This document shows, piece by piece, positions 32,565 to 40,826 of a stretch of DNA of 40,826 bases. Source of the DNA: Gammaproteobacteria bacterium. Lineage in GTDB: Bacteria; Pseudomonadota; Gammaproteobacteria; Pseudomonadales; Halieaceae. Position numbers and translations under genes: made by a program. Where the stretch lies: assembly GCA_024686215.1 (NCBI GenBank), contig JAIBDN010000018.1, forward strand, positions 1 through 40,826, read 5' to 3'. Position 1 is the first letter of the stretch, and each line of letters opens with the position of its first letter. Under the pieces are notes generated by a model, which searched no databases, was not told the DNA's origin, and saw only the letters and a program-made list of their open reading frames with translations.

Positions 32565-34721
32565 ATGACACACATTCGATTGGAAAAAGATGCCGACGGC
32601 ATAGTGGAACTGATCTTCGACCAGCAAGGCAAATCCGTCAACGTGATGGGTGATGAATACGCCCGGGAGATGCCCGGGATACTGGACGAGTTGGAAGCGC
32701 AGAAAGAGACTATTACCGGCGTTTATGTGCGCAGTGGCAAGCCGGGGCAGTTTTTTGCCGGTGGTGATATCACCCAGATGATGGCCATGGACCTCAACCC
32801 CGACGACCCCGAACGACAGCGTATGTTCGAGGGTATTCTCGAGGCCAAGGCTCCCCTGCGTCGGCTGGAAGCGCTGGGAGTGCCGGTTGCGGTAGGTATA
32901 AACGGCGCCGCACTGGGGGGTGGTTACGAGATTGCCCTGGCGTGTCATCACCGCATTGCATTGGATAACGACAGTGTGCAGATTGGCTTGCCCGAGGCGA
33001 TGCTCGGACTGATGCCCGGCGCGGGTGGCGTGGTGCGTATGGTGCGCATGCTGGGTATGCAGGACGCGTTGACCCTGATTTCCCAGGGTAAGCGTTTGCA
33101 AGCCGCGCAGGCTTTGGAAAAAGGCCTGGTGCATGCACTGGCCAGTTCCGAAGAAGACATGGGGCTGCAAGCCAAGGCCTGGATCAAGGCCAATCCCGAG
33201 GCCAGGCAGCCGTGGGAACAGCCCGGCTACAGCATTCCTGGCGGCGGTCCGCAAGATCCCGCCACCCAGGGCCTGACCTACTTCGGCCCGGTGAATGTGA
33301 TGGTGCAAACCAAAGGCAATATGCCCGCGCAACAGGTGATTATGGCGGCGGTGATCGATTCGGCGCGGGTGGATTACGATACCGCACACAAGATAGAAGC
33401 ACGCTATTTCCAGCGTCTGCTGCTCGACCAGGTGGCGCGCAATATGATGACCACCTTCTTCGTACAGATGAATGAACTGGATGCGGGCGCCTCTCGCCCT
33501 CAGGGAGAGGAAAAGACCGAGGTGCGCAAGCTGGGCATTCTGGGTGCGGGGGTGATGGGTGCGGGCATTGCGTTCAACGCCGCTAAAGTCGGTATCGATG
33601 TGGTGTTGAAGGATCTTTCCCAGGAAAACGCGGATAAAGGCAAGCAGTATGCCGCTGCCGCCTGCGCCAGGAACCGGCGCATCGATGAGGTCCAGGCACA
33701 GGAAATTCTGTCACGCATCAAGGCCAGCGCAGACCTCAATGACCTGGCCGATTGTGATCTGGTGATTGAGGCTGTCTTCGAGGACCGCGAGGTCAAGGCT
33801 AGCGTGACCCGCGAGGCTGAAGCGGTGTTGGCCGATACGGCGGTCTTCGCCACCAATACCTCGGCCCTGCCGATCACTGAGTTGGCACAGGCCTCTGCAC
33901 GCCCGGAAAACTTTATTGGTATGCATTTCTTCTCGCCGGCGGAGAGAATGCCGCTGGTAGAAATCATCACCGGTGATAAGACCAGCGATACGGCGCTGGC
34001 TAAAGCCTTCGACCTGTCCCAGAAGCTGGGTAAAAAGCCCATCGTGGTCAAAGATTCCCCGGGCTTCTTCACTACTCGGGTGATTAGCCAGACGATCGCC
34101 CAGGGCCAGTTGATGTTGGCAGAGGGGGTAAACCCGGCGTTGATTGAAAATGCCGCGGCCTTTAACGGTTCCCCCATGGGGCCGCTGGAGACCCTGGATA
34201 ATATCTCCATAGAAAGCGCTTACCATGCCATGAAGCAGGGTCAGGCAGATGCCGAGGCGCGTGGAGAACAGGCGGAAACCGGGCCCCAGGCCGAGGTCAT
34301 TCGGGTAATGTTCGAAGACGTGGAGCGACGCGGTCAGCATAAGGGCGGTGGTTTCTACGACTACGATGAGCAAGGCAAGAAGATTGCGACCTGGCCCGGC
34401 CTGAAGGACTTGTTTGCCAAAGACGGCTATGCCGATGTGCCCTACGAAGATGTTAAGGACCGCCTGCTCTTTCCCCAGGTACTGGAAGCGATCCGTATCA
34501 TGGAGGAGGGCGTTTTGTGCAGTGTGGGCGACGGCAATATCGGTTCGATTATGGGTATCGGGTTTCCGCCGCATACCGGCGGGGTGTACCAGTGCGTTAA
34601 CGCCTACGGGGTGCAGGCTTTTGCCGAGCGCGCCGCGCAATTGGCGCAGACTTACGGCGAAGCCTTCGAACCGCCGCAATTGCTGCTGGATATGGCGGCC
34701 CAGGGAAAAACATTCGCCTGA
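32565..34721 (+). CDS. Multifunctional enoyl-CoA hydratase/3-hydroxyacyl-CoA dehydrogenase
   Basis: A 718-residue FadB/FadJ-type protein. The N-terminal crotonase domain (about 1-190) has '[12 protein letters not shown]', '[20 protein letters not shown]' and '[16 protein letters not shown]' with the catalytic Glu pair region. The NAD-binding domain begins at about 322 ('[14 protein letters not shown]'), and catalytic His lies in '[16 protein letters not shown]' (about 452). C-terminal 3HCDH domains follow, with '[13 protein letters not shown]'. It performs two consecutive steps of beta-oxidation and passes 3-ketoacyl-CoA to the thiolase encoded just upstream. The frame opens earlier, but ATG 32565 with AGGA and normal MTHIRLE is the start. 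Confidence 0.95.
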   Translation: MTHIRLEKDADGIVELIFDQQGKSVNVMGDEYAREMPGILDELEAQKETITGVYVRSGKPGQFFAGGDITQMMAMDLNPDDPERQRMFEGILEAKAPLRRLEALGVPVAVGINGAALGGGYEIALACHHRIALDNDSVQIGLPEAMLGLMPGAGGVVRMVRMLGMQDALTLISQGKRLQAAQALEKGLVHALASSEEDMGLQAKAWIKANPEARQPWEQPGYSIPGGGPQDPATQGLTYFGPVNVMVQTKGNMPAQQVIMAAVIDSARVDYDTAHKIEARYFQRLLLDQVARNMMTTFFVQMNELDAGASRPQGEEKTEVRKLGILGAGVMGAGIAFNAAKVGIDVVLKDLSQENADKGKQYAAAACARNRRIDEVQAQEILSRIKASADLNDLADCDLVIEAVFEDREVKASVTREAEAVLADTAVFATNTSALPITELAQASARPENFIGMHFFSPAERMPLVEIITGDKTSDTALAKAFDLSQKLGKKPIVVKDSPGFFTTRVISQTIAQGQLMLAEGVNPALIENAAAFNGSPMGPLETLDNISIESAYHAMKQGQADAEARGEQAETGPQAEVIRVMFEDVERRGQHKGGGFYDYDEQGKKIATWPGLKDLFAKDGYADVPYEDVKDRLLFPQVLEAIRIMEEGVLCSVGDGNIGSIMGIGFPPHTGGVYQCVNAYGVQAFAERAAQLAQTYGEAFEPPQLLLDMAAQGKTFA

Positions 34722-34839
34722 GTTGTGCTTGAGCTAGCAGCAGGTGTCAGTCCTGGTGGGGGTGAAGGCGCCTGTTACAAATGATCCTTGCCGGTGGTAT
34801 TGTCGTATAAAAATAATAATCTGCCAGGGAGCAAGCTCG

Positions 34840-34929
34840 ATGCCACGCTCAGACCATGAGGTAACACAATCCCCACGGGCGTTGGCGGTGAACCTGCCTG
34901 CACAATATAGCGGTGGCTGCTGTGGCTGA
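34840..34929 (+). CDS. Small peptide ORF ending in Ser-Gly-Gly-Cys-Cys-Gly (29 codons)
   Basis: A 29-residue ORF with AGGGAG eight bases before its ATG, among the best ribosome-binding sites in the window. A -10-like TATAAA at 34806-34811 precedes it. The peptide starts MPRSDHEVTQ, has a short hydrophobic middle 'ALAVNLPAQ' and ends 'YSGGCCG', with both cysteines adjacent at the C-terminus. I recognise no family. It overlaps the next gene, a membrane HExxH protein, by 17 bases in another frame. That gene lacks its own Shine-Dalgarno, so its translation may depend on this ORF. Possibilities are a ribosomally made precursor peptide, a metal- or thiol-active microprotein, or only a coupling leader. 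Confidence 0.5.
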   Translation: MPRSDHEVTQSPRALAVNLPAQYSGGCCG

Positions 34930-35563
34930 GGAGGCAGTACAGCCTGCTCCTGAGCAGGCAACCAGCGTTACTGAAGCCAGTATAGAGATGACCCCGGGAC
35001 TGCTATTGACCCGACAGGCGGCGCTGCACCTGCTGTTGGTGCTGGTGGCGCTGGGGCTGTATGCCGCCGCGGATAGTTGGTACATGCTGACAGGGCTGGG
35101 CCTGGCGTTGATGTTGTCTATCGTCACAGCGCTGCTGGTGGGTATCTCCGTGAGCACACTGATTCATGAGTGGTTTCATTTGTTGGGCGCCAGGTTGTCC
35201 GGCGGTGCTTACCACATTCCCGCAAAGGCCGGCTTGTTCGTCTATGACTGGCACTTCGCCGAGAATAATGTCCGTCAGTTTTACAAGATGAGCGTGGCGG
35301 GCAGCGTAGGCGGCGCGGTGGCGGTGCTGCTACTGTGGTATGCATTGCCGATTGTCAGTCCGGGCCGCGCCGCTGTGCTTGCGGGCGCAGTGGCGAGTTT
35401 TGTGTTTGCCGCTGTTATCGAGTGGCCAGTAGTGTCGCGCACCCGCAGCAGTGGTGACCCGCTGGCAGAACTGTCGAAAATCACACCCAGGGTGTTGTTA
35501 CGTGCTTTAATCGCGGGAACAGCCGCGGGTGCTCTTATCCTGCTAGCCGGTCCCCCGGGCTAA
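34913..35563 (+). CDS. Membrane protein with HExxH motif (site-2-protease-like)
   Basis: A protein of up to 216 residues with about five or six membrane helices (33-53, 57-84, 126-147, 152-170, 193-212). The second helix ends in H85-E-W-F-H89 ('STLIHEWFHLLGARLSGG'), the zinc-binding pattern of membrane metallopeptidases such as M50. 'SSGDPLAEL' with Asp182 after the later helices could supply the third ligand. Proteolytic activity is therefore plausible but not shown. The start is uncertain: GTG 34913 or 34922 has no Shine-Dalgarno, and ATG at codon 26 is another option. It overlaps the preceding small ORF. No known family was recognised. Confidence 0.75.
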   Translation: MAAVAEEAVQPAPEQATSVTEASIEMTPGLLLTRQAALHLLLVLVALGLYAAADSWYMLTGLGLALMLSIVTALLVGISVSTLIHEWFHLLGARLSGGAYHIPAKAGLFVYDWHFAENNVRQFYKMSVAGSVGGAVAVLLLWYALPIVSPGRAAVLAGAVASFVFAAVIEWPVVSRTRSSGDPLAELSKITPRVLLRALIAGTAAGALILLAGPPG

Positions 35564-35610
35564 GTGCTGGAAAGGCCCCGGCGGACACCGAGGCTGGGCC
35601 TTGCCTGATG

Positions 35611-36867
35611 TCAGGCGACGTTGGCGTCGGCTGCTTCGGAGTCGAAAGTTATGTGCATTTCCTTCATCGCATTGACAAAAAATGAACGCACGAATTTCGG
35701 CTCTTCCTTGAATCGCGGCTGACGTAGCCGCGGAATAATTTCCTCAAACATAATGCGCAGCTCCAGGCGGGCCAGGTGGGTGCCGATACAGAAATGCTGG
35801 CCGATGCCGAAGGAGCGCAGCTGGTTATACAGATCGGGCATACGCTGGGCGCGGGTAACATCGAAGTCCATGGCATCGGCACCAAATACGTCTTCATCGT
35901 GATTGATGGTGTGGTAGTGCAGCAGGATCTTGTCACCCTTCTTGATGTGTTGCCCGCCCAGCTCAGTATCCTCCATGGCGGTGCGACGCATGGAAATGAA
36001 GGCGGTGTTGTAGCGCAGGATTTCTTCACAGGCGTCGCCGATTTTGTCCGGGTTGTCTATCAGGTATTGCAGCTGTTCGGGGTGTTCCATCAGTAGGCGC
36101 ATGCCCTGCGCAATGACTGTGCGGGTGGATTCGTTGCCGCCCACCAGAATGAGAATAAACATCCAGGCAAACAAATCGTCTGAAATGGATTCACCGTTTA
36201 ATTCTGCATCCAGCAGTGCGCCGGTGATATTGTCCATAGGTTCTATTTGGTGCTGCGCCGCGAGTTGCATGGAGTACTGGATGACTTCCAGTGATGCCAT
36301 CTGGCCCTCCAGTTCCGAGATAGACATATCCGGGTCGTCGGCGAAGATCATGGTATTGGTCCAGTCGAAGAACTGTTTGCGATCCTCCAGGGGCACACCG
36401 AGTAGCTCCAGGATGGCAATTAGCGGCAGTTCAGCGGCGACTTCTTCGACGAATTCACACTCTCCGCGATTGGCCACCGCATCGACAATGCGTTTAGCAT
36501 GCTGGCGAAATTTCGGTTCGTAGGACTCTACCCGCTTGGGGGTGAAGGCGTTGCGCACAATGCGGCGTACCTTCTGGTGCTGGGGAGGGTCCATATTGAT
36601 GATGGTATTGGAGTGAATGCCGTCGACCATTTCTTGCTCGTATTCCATGGGGAAGGCGCTTCTGGCGGCGGAGGAGTACAGAGTCGGGTTTTTACACACC
36701 AGGTCAAGATCTTCGCGACGGGTGACAACCCAGTAGGGCACATTGGTCAGCGGGTCCTCGAGGTGCACCACCGGGCCAGCCTCGCGAATCTCCTTAAGCT
36801 TCTGGTAGGGCATGCCCCCGGCATAGGTTTCCGGGTCAAGTAAGTTGGCAAATGGACACTGGCTCAT
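35611..36867 (-). CDS. Cytochrome P450
   Basis: A 418-residue soluble bacterial P450. The haem loop 'FGIGQHFCIGTHLAR' has proximal Cys360. The I-helix is 'ILVGGNESTRT', the ExxR is 'EEILR', and substrate-region motifs include 'NMDPPQHQKVRRIVRNAFTP'. Such enzymes hydroxylate steroids, terpenes, alkanes or fatty acids; this substrate is unknown. No ferredoxin or reductase gene is adjacent, so redox partners must come from elsewhere. ATG 36867 with GGAGG five bases upstream is preferred over the upstream TTG. A palindromic site lies 42 bases before the start. Confidence 0.95.
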   Translation of the reverse strand: MSQCPFANLLDPETYAGGMPYQKLKEIREAGPVVHLEDPLTNVPYWVVTRREDLDLVCKNPTLYSSAARSAFPMEYEQEMVDGIHSNTIINMDPPQHQKVRRIVRNAFTPKRVESYEPKFRQHAKRIVDAVANRGECEFVEEVAAELPLIAILELLGVPLEDRKQFFDWTNTMIFADDPDMSISELEGQMASLEVIQYSMQLAAQHQIEPMDNITGALLDAELNGESISDDLFAWMFILILVGGNESTRTVIAQGMRLLMEHPEQLQYLIDNPDKIGDACEEILRYNTAFISMRRTAMEDTELGGQHIKKGDKILLHYHTINHDEDVFGADAMDFDVTRAQRMPDLYNQLRSFGIGQHFCIGTHLARLELRIMFEEIIPRLRQPRFKEEPKFVRSFFVNAMKEMHITFDSEAADANVA

Positions 36868-36908
36868 AGAGGCCTCCAATTAGCGTTGCAGCGTTGCTGG
36901 CAGTAGTT

Positions 36909-36926
36909 AACTAATGACTATTAGTT
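36909..36926. promoter_or_regulatory. Operator-like palindrome upstream of the P450 gene
   Basis: AACTAAT and ATTAGTT form a perfect 7-bp inverted repeat with a 4-bp spacer (GACT), 18 bp in total, 42-59 bases upstream of the P450 start. The size and symmetry resemble TetR-family operators. No TetR gene is in the window, so the regulator is unknown. Confidence 0.5.
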
Positions 36927-36991
36927 TGTAGTGTATTGTGTCACAGTCAGTCTGCGGGGTAAAGCGCGATTGCGCCGCAGCTAGCCCGGAT

Positions 36992-38491
36992 TTATTGCTG
37001 CAGATTGAGCGTGCGGTAGGCCAATGCCTCACTGATATGCTCGCTTTGCACCGCCTTTTCTCCTGCCAGGTCGGCAATGGTACGCGCCACTCTTAGTGTC
37101 CGGTGTAGCCCCCTCCCGGACAGTTGCATGCCCTGTGCCGCCAATGAAAGCTCCGACTCCTCCTTCTTACCCAGTAAGCAAATGTCGGCTAATACCTCAG
37201 GCTTAAGCTGTGAATTTGCCACGCCCTGGCGCTGCAGCTGCTGCTCGCGGCTGCGCAGCACTCTGGCGCGCACTGCCGCGGAAGTTTCTGCCTGTGTAGC
37301 TGGCCTGAGCAAATCTCTTGGGGGAATGCGGTATACCGCTACGTACATATCGATACGGTCCAGCAGGGGGCCCGAGATGCGTGCGCCATAGCGCTGTATT
37401 TGGGTCGGTGTGCAGCGGCAGTTGCGTTGCGGGTCGCCCAGATAGCCGCAGGGGCAGGGGTTCATGGCGGCAATCAGCTGGAAGCGGGCCGGATAGGTAA
37501 TTTTCTGGCGCGCACGTGAAATGCTGATTTCTCCGGACTCCAGGGGTTCGCGCAGTGCCTCCAGGTTGTGCCGCGAAAATTCCGGTAGTTCGTCCAAAAA
37601 CAGTACGCCTGCATGTGCCAGCGAGACCTCCCCCGGGCGGGGTTTGCTGCCGCCACCCACCAGGGCGCTGGCGCTGGCGGTGTGATGTGGGCTGCGGAAA
37701 GGCCGGCTGAAGCCCTGTGCCGTTTCATTGTTGTGGTAAATATCACGCAGGGCCAGTCCGGTCAGGGCCTCTTCTGCCGTGGCGGGTGGAAGAATCCCGG
37801 GCAGGCGGCTGGCCAACAAGGTCTTGCCGGTACCTGGAGGGCCGCACAGCAGCAGGTTGTGGCCACCACTTGCCGCAATTTCCAGCGCTCTGCGCGCAGC
37901 GCTTTGCCCAATAACGTCCCGCAGATCCGGGTATGCCAGACGCGTTTTAACGTTGCTGGCTGTGGTGGGCGCTATAAGATGGCTGCCATTGAGATGCGCG
38001 CACAGGCTGAGCAAGTCCGGTGCTGCAATAATTGAACTGCCTGGCACTTGAGCTGCCGGTGGTGCCGCCTCGGCAGGCACCACCAGTGCGCGGTTTGACG
38101 CCATGGCTGCCCGTGCTGCGCTCAATGTGCCCGGTCCCGGGCGTAAACTGCCGTCCAGAGCCAGTTCGCCAAGGAACTCATGCTGCGCCAGGGCGGTATC
38201 CGGGACCTGGCCTGAAGCGGTGAGGATACCCAGGGCAATGGGTAGGTCAAAGCGTCCGCCTTCTTTGGGTAGGTCTGCTGGGGCCAGGTTGATGGTGATA
38301 CGCCTGTCGGGGAAGTCGAAATGCGAGTTAAGGATGGCGCTGCGCACCCGGTCTTTGCTTTCGCGCACCGCGGTTTCTGGCATGCCGACAATGTGGAATG
38401 CGGGGAGACCATTGGATAAATGGGTCTCCACCCTTACACAGGGCGCTTCCAGTCCGGTCAGGGCCCTGCTGTAAACAATTGATAGATCCAT
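36992..38491 (-). CDS. comM: YifB/ComM family Mg-chelatase-like AAA+ ATPase
   Basis: A 499-residue protein with the ComM layout. The N-terminal Lon-like domain has 'MDLSIVYSRALTGLEAPCV' and 'AFHIVGMPETAVRESKDRV'. The AAA+ Mg-chelatase domain has Walker A 'GPPGTGKT' (217-224) and 'GVLFLDELPEF'. A cysteine cluster follows ('NPCPCGYLGD', 'NCRC'), and the C-terminal domain begins near 'LSGRGLHRTLRVARTIADL'. ComM is a hexameric helicase that promotes branch migration during natural transformation. The presence of comM does not by itself show competence, as the gene is widespread. It follows ubiK by 44 bases in the same direction. Confidence 0.94.
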   Translation of the reverse strand: MDLSIVYSRALTGLEAPCVRVETHLSNGLPAFHIVGMPETAVRESKDRVRSAILNSHFDFPDRRITINLAPADLPKEGGRFDLPIALGILTASGQVPDTALAQHEFLGELALDGSLRPGPGTLSAARAAMASNRALVVPAEAAPPAAQVPGSSIIAAPDLLSLCAHLNGSHLIAPTTASNVKTRLAYPDLRDVIGQSAARRALEIAASGGHNLLLCGPPGTGKTLLASRLPGILPPATAEEALTGLALRDIYHNNETAQGFSRPFRSPHHTASASALVGGGSKPRPGEVSLAHAGVLFLDELPEFSRHNLEALREPLESGEISISRARQKITYPARFQLIAAMNPCPCGYLGDPQRNCRCTPTQIQRYGARISGPLLDRIDMYVAVYRIPPRDLLRPATQAETSAAVRARVLRSREQQLQRQGVANSQLKPEVLADICLLGKKEESELSLAAQGMQLSGRGLHRTLRVARTIADLAGEKAVQSEHISEALAYRTLNLQQ

Positions 38492-38535
38492 GGCTCATCC
38501 GTGAGCGGGATAGTGAACACCCTATGGGGTGGCTA

Positions 38536-38799
38536 TCAGTCCGTGGGTTTGATGTCTTCCAGGGCCCGGGTAAGTTGCTCCAATTCAGCCTCCAGGTCCA
38601 CCACCTTGGCCTGGGTGCGCTGCAGGATCTCGGTCTGGGCGTCGAATTCTTCTCGATTGACCACATCCAGGCGCGCCAGTGCAGATTGCGCCAGGGTGCG
38701 CGCACTCTTGTCCATCTCGCCCCCCAGTCCGCTTGCGCCGATCAGTTCGCCAACCTGCTGTAGTACTTCCCAGGGGGGTGGGGGAGGTTTCAGTGCCAT
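38536..38799 (-). CDS. ubiK: Ubiquinone biosynthesis accessory factor UbiK (YqiC/BMFP)
   Basis: An 87-residue protein of the membrane fusogenic/UbiK family. Residues 10-55 are helical ('VLQQVGELIGASGLGGEMDKSARTLAQSALARLDVVNREEFDAQ') with the C-terminal coiled coil 'QRTQAKVVDLEAELEQL'. UbiK binds UbiJ and membranes to help aerobic ubiquinone synthesis. A run of five prolines near the N-terminus is unusual beside E. coli YqiC. The ribosome-binding site is weak. It is divergent from the nitrogen-regulated unit across a 319-base regulatory region. Confidence 0.88.
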   Translation of the reverse strand: MALKPPPPPWEVLQQVGELIGASGLGGEMDKSARTLAQSALARLDVVNREEFDAQTEILQRTQAKVVDLEAELEQLTRALEDIKPTD

Positions 38800-38894
38800 C
38801 TTCTAGCCGCCGTTTCAATAAAAATGCATGGCAGGGATTTTAGAGGAATTCAGTGGTGAGGCACAGCGCAGGATGGTGCGTCAATGAGGTGCGC

Positions 38895-38911
38895 TGCACC
38901 TTTTTGGTGCG
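38895..38911 (+). promoter_or_regulatory. NtrC (NR-I) binding site
   Basis: TGCACC-N5-GGTGCG matches the NtrC consensus TGCACC-N5-GGTGCA at all positions but the last. It is about 105-110 bases upstream of the sigma-54 promoter, a normal enhancer distance. Additional half-sites (GGTGCG at 38875-38880; GGTGC at 38888-38892) lie just upstream. These indicate control by nitrogen limitation through NtrB/NtrC. Confidence 0.85.
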
Positions 38912-38999
38912 TGAACAGTGTGCTGCTATGGGGCGCAGGAGCTGCCCTGTCAGGGCAAAAACCGCCTAACTAACTGAAATATATAAAGTAATATATATC

Positions 39000-39015
39000 T
39001 GGCACACGCCGTGCA
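39000..39015 (+). promoter_or_regulatory. Sigma-54 (RpoN) -24/-12 promoter
   Basis: TGGCACACGCCGTGCA has the invariant GG (39001-39002) and GC (39013-39014) with exact spacing, and matches TGGCACG-N4-TTGCW at most positions. An AT-rich stretch of about 25 bases lies just upstream and may aid bending. Transcription should begin near 39026, giving a leader of about 90 nt before the porin gene. No other gene intervenes in 38800-39118. Confidence 0.85.
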
Positions 39016-39118
39016 AACTAGCAATGACAGATCATGTAGTGCGCGCACAATGCGCCCGCAGCAAGATGACGCGACACATATTCTGCACAACCAGAAACAA
39101 ACCATGGAGAGATACAAT

Positions 39119-39880
39119 ATGTTGAACAAGAAAATACTTACCGCCGCTGTCACCACTGCCCTGTTGGCTGGTGCCGGTATGGCCCAGGCTGATGAACCAG
39201 CCATTGTGACCGGTGATTCCCTGGTCGGTGGTTTTGAAATCAGCGGCAATGTTGCACTGGTTACCGACTACCGTTTCCGCGGAATTTCTCAATCCGACGA
39301 AGATCTCGCCGTACAGGGCGGTTTTGACGCCGAATTCGGCCCCGGTTTCTATCTGGGTATATGGGGGTCGAGTGTCGATTTCGACAGCAACGACGGCTAC
39401 GACGGTAGCCTGGAGCTGGATTACTACGGTGGTTGGGCCCACTCCATCGGCGATACCGATTTCGGCATTGACGTGGGTTATATCTACTACGACTACCCCG
39501 GAGACAGTGGCGATGAGGGCGATTACCAGGAATTCTACATTGGCACTTCCTGGAAGGACCTGTCCCTTCAGGTAAATTACTCTGACGATTACTACGCAGA
39601 GACCGACGAGTTCTGGTACGTCTCTGGCGACTACAGCTTTAGCGTGTTTGAAGACTTCACCGTTGGTCTGCATGTTGGTTACAACATGCTCGAAGAGGAC
39701 GGCGGCTTCCTGTCATCTGATGAAGACCAGTACACAGACTATTCAGTCACTGTCACCTACAGCTGGGCGAGTGTTGATTTCTCCCTGGCTTACGTGGGCA
39801 CGGATCTGGACGATGACGATGTATTCGGCACCGACTGGGCTGACGACACCGCTGTATTCACCATTGCCAAGAGCCTGTAA
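39119..39880 (+). CDS. TorF family putative outer-membrane porin
   Basis: A 253-residue protein with a signal peptide (1-24, 'GAGMAQA') and a TorF-type barrel: 'ISGNVALVTDYRFRGISQSDEDLAVQGGFDAEF', 'YLGIWGSSVDF', 'LELDYYGGWAHSI' and 'DVGYIYYDYPG'. It is strongly acidic, with many Asp/Glu and Tyr, and ends '...IAKSL' rather than a terminal Phe. The family is often encoded beside amtB and is thought to let small nitrogen compounds through the outer membrane; this is inference. ATG 39119 with GGAGAG seven bases upstream is preferred over upstream in-frame starts. It is first in the NtrC/sigma-54 unit. Confidence 0.9.
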   Translation: MLNKKILTAAVTTALLAGAGMAQADEPAIVTGDSLVGGFEISGNVALVTDYRFRGISQSDEDLAVQGGFDAEFGPGFYLGIWGSSVDFDSNDGYDGSLELDYYGGWAHSIGDTDFGIDVGYIYYDYPGDSGDEGDYQEFYIGTSWKDLSLQVNYSDDYYAETDEFWYVSGDYSFSVFEDFTVGLHVGYNMLEEDGGFLSSDEDQYTDYSVTVTYSWASVDFSLAYVGTDLDDDDVFGTDWADDTAVFTIAKSL

Positions 39881-40279
<399 letters not shown>

Positions 40280-40311
40280 CCCCCCACAACTGTAAGTAGA
40301 GAGTTATTCCC

Positions 40312-40826
40312 ATGGAAAACAATATTTTCGAACTACAGTACGCCCTGGACACGTTTTATTTCCTGATCTGTGGCGCACTGGTGATGTGGATGGCGGCGGG
40401 CTTCGCAATGCTCGAGGCCGGTCTTGTCCGCTCCAAGAACACGACTGAAATCCTCCTTAAAAACGTGGCTTTGTACGCGGTAGCCTGCACCATGTATATG
40501 GTCTGCGGCTACATGATCATGTACGGTGGCGACGCTTTCCTGTCCACGATTACCGGTGATGGTGTAGCCGGCGCGGAAGAACCTGCGACCTACGCGCCGT
40601 CGGCGGACTTCTTCTTCCAGGTGGTGTTTGTTGCCACGGCCATGTCCATTGTGTCCGGTGCGGTTGCCGAGCGTATGAAGCTCTGGGCTTTCCTGCTCTT
40701 CGCTGTGGTTATGACCGGTTTCATCTACCCGATGGAAGGTAGCTGGACCTGGGGCGGCAACCCCGTCTTTGGCATGTATACCTTGGGTGACCTCGGCTTC
40801 TCTGACTTTGCCGGCTCCGGTATCGT
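40312..40826 (+). CDS. amtB: Ammonium transporter AmtB, N-terminal part (3' end outside window)
   Basis: The first 171 codons of an ammonium channel are present; the window ends inside the gene. Features are 'WMAAGFAMLEAGLVRSKNTTEILLKN' in the first two helices and 'FQVVFVATAMSIVSGAVAERMK' in the region around TM3, followed by 'GSWTWGG' and 'DFAGSGIV', which contains the conserved Asp near the periplasmic vestibule. It moves ammonium into the cell as part of nitrogen-limitation scavenging and is controlled by the GlnK encoded upstream. No signal peptide is obvious. AGAGAG precedes the ATG at a suitable distance. Confidence 0.96.
   Translation, partial: MENNIFELQYALDTFYFLICGALVMWMAAGFAMLEAGLVRSKNTTEILLKNVALYAVACTMYMVCGYMIMYGGDAFLSTITGDGVAGAEEPATYAPSADFFFQVVFVATAMSIVSGAVAERMKLWAFLLFAVVMTGFIYPMEGSWTWGGNPVFGMYTLGDLGFSDFAGSGI

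Noticed and set aside
32520..34679. Long minus-strand frames (289, 236 and 322 codons) opposite the beta-oxidation gene
   Set aside because: The plus strand encodes an intact multifunctional FadB/J-like protein; the antisense frames are low-complexity shadows.
38942..38958. GCCCT/AGGGC hairpin next to an A-run as a terminator
   Set aside because: The stem is only five or six base pairs, and the homopolymer is on the wrong side for termination of a gene on either strand here.

Overview
The window reads as a chromosomal segment of a Gram-negative, probably marine gammaproteobacterium. Rep, ComM/YifB, UbiK, HspQ, PpnP, cytochrome c5, a TorF-type porin and a glnK-amtB pair are gammaproteobacterial core genes. 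The accessory genes (standalone BLUF photoreceptor, F420-type oxidoreductase, cytochrome P450, B12/radical SAM enzyme) resemble those of the Halieaceae/OM60-like lineages. The family placement is inference from gene content; no rRNA marker is present. I see no insertion sequence, phage gene or CRISPR array.

Layout. 1-3300: the tail of a HAD hydrolase, a decayed MFS transporter, a secreted fasciclin-domain protein with a textbook terminator, and glutamate dehydrogenase (gdhA) behind a leader that carries a possible upstream ORF. 3377-9233 (minus strand): a tight three-gene unit of a B12-binding-type radical SAM enzyme, a patatin-like phospholipase and a large SAM domain/class III cyclase/AAA/TPR protein. 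9532-13494: hspQ, an MBL-like protein with altered metal ligands, DUF2784, an F420-type oxidoreductase, tRNA-Arg(CCG), a DJ-1/PfpI protein and a BLUF protein. 13588-16992 (minus): three consecutive envelope lipoproteins (DUF3080, ClsC-like phospholipase D, DUF4136).

17119-22297 (plus): five closely packed or overlapping genes for a LolA-like periplasmic carrier, two FtsX-type permeases, a LolD-type ATPase and an outer-membrane beta-barrel, which together look like one trans-envelope lipid or lipoprotein export machine. 22294-28664: glutathione S-transferase, cytochrome c5, an RND efflux adaptor/pump pair, a DUF2007 zinc-ribbon protein and DUF4399. 28727-34721: rep and ppnP, then a divergent thiolase/multifunctional beta-oxidation pair. 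34840-36867: a 29-codon peptide ORF ending in Ser-Gly-Gly-Cys-Cys-Gly that overlaps a membrane HExxH protein, then a cytochrome P450 with a palindromic operator-like site. 36992-40826: comM, ubiK, and a nitrogen-responsive unit (TorF porin, glnK, amtB) with a recognisable NtrC site and sigma-54 promoter.

The strongest candidates for undescribed biology are the radical SAM/patatin/cyclase unit, the Lol-like exporter with its own outer-membrane barrel, and the CCG micropeptide/HExxH pair. All functional statements about these systems are inference from domains and gene order.
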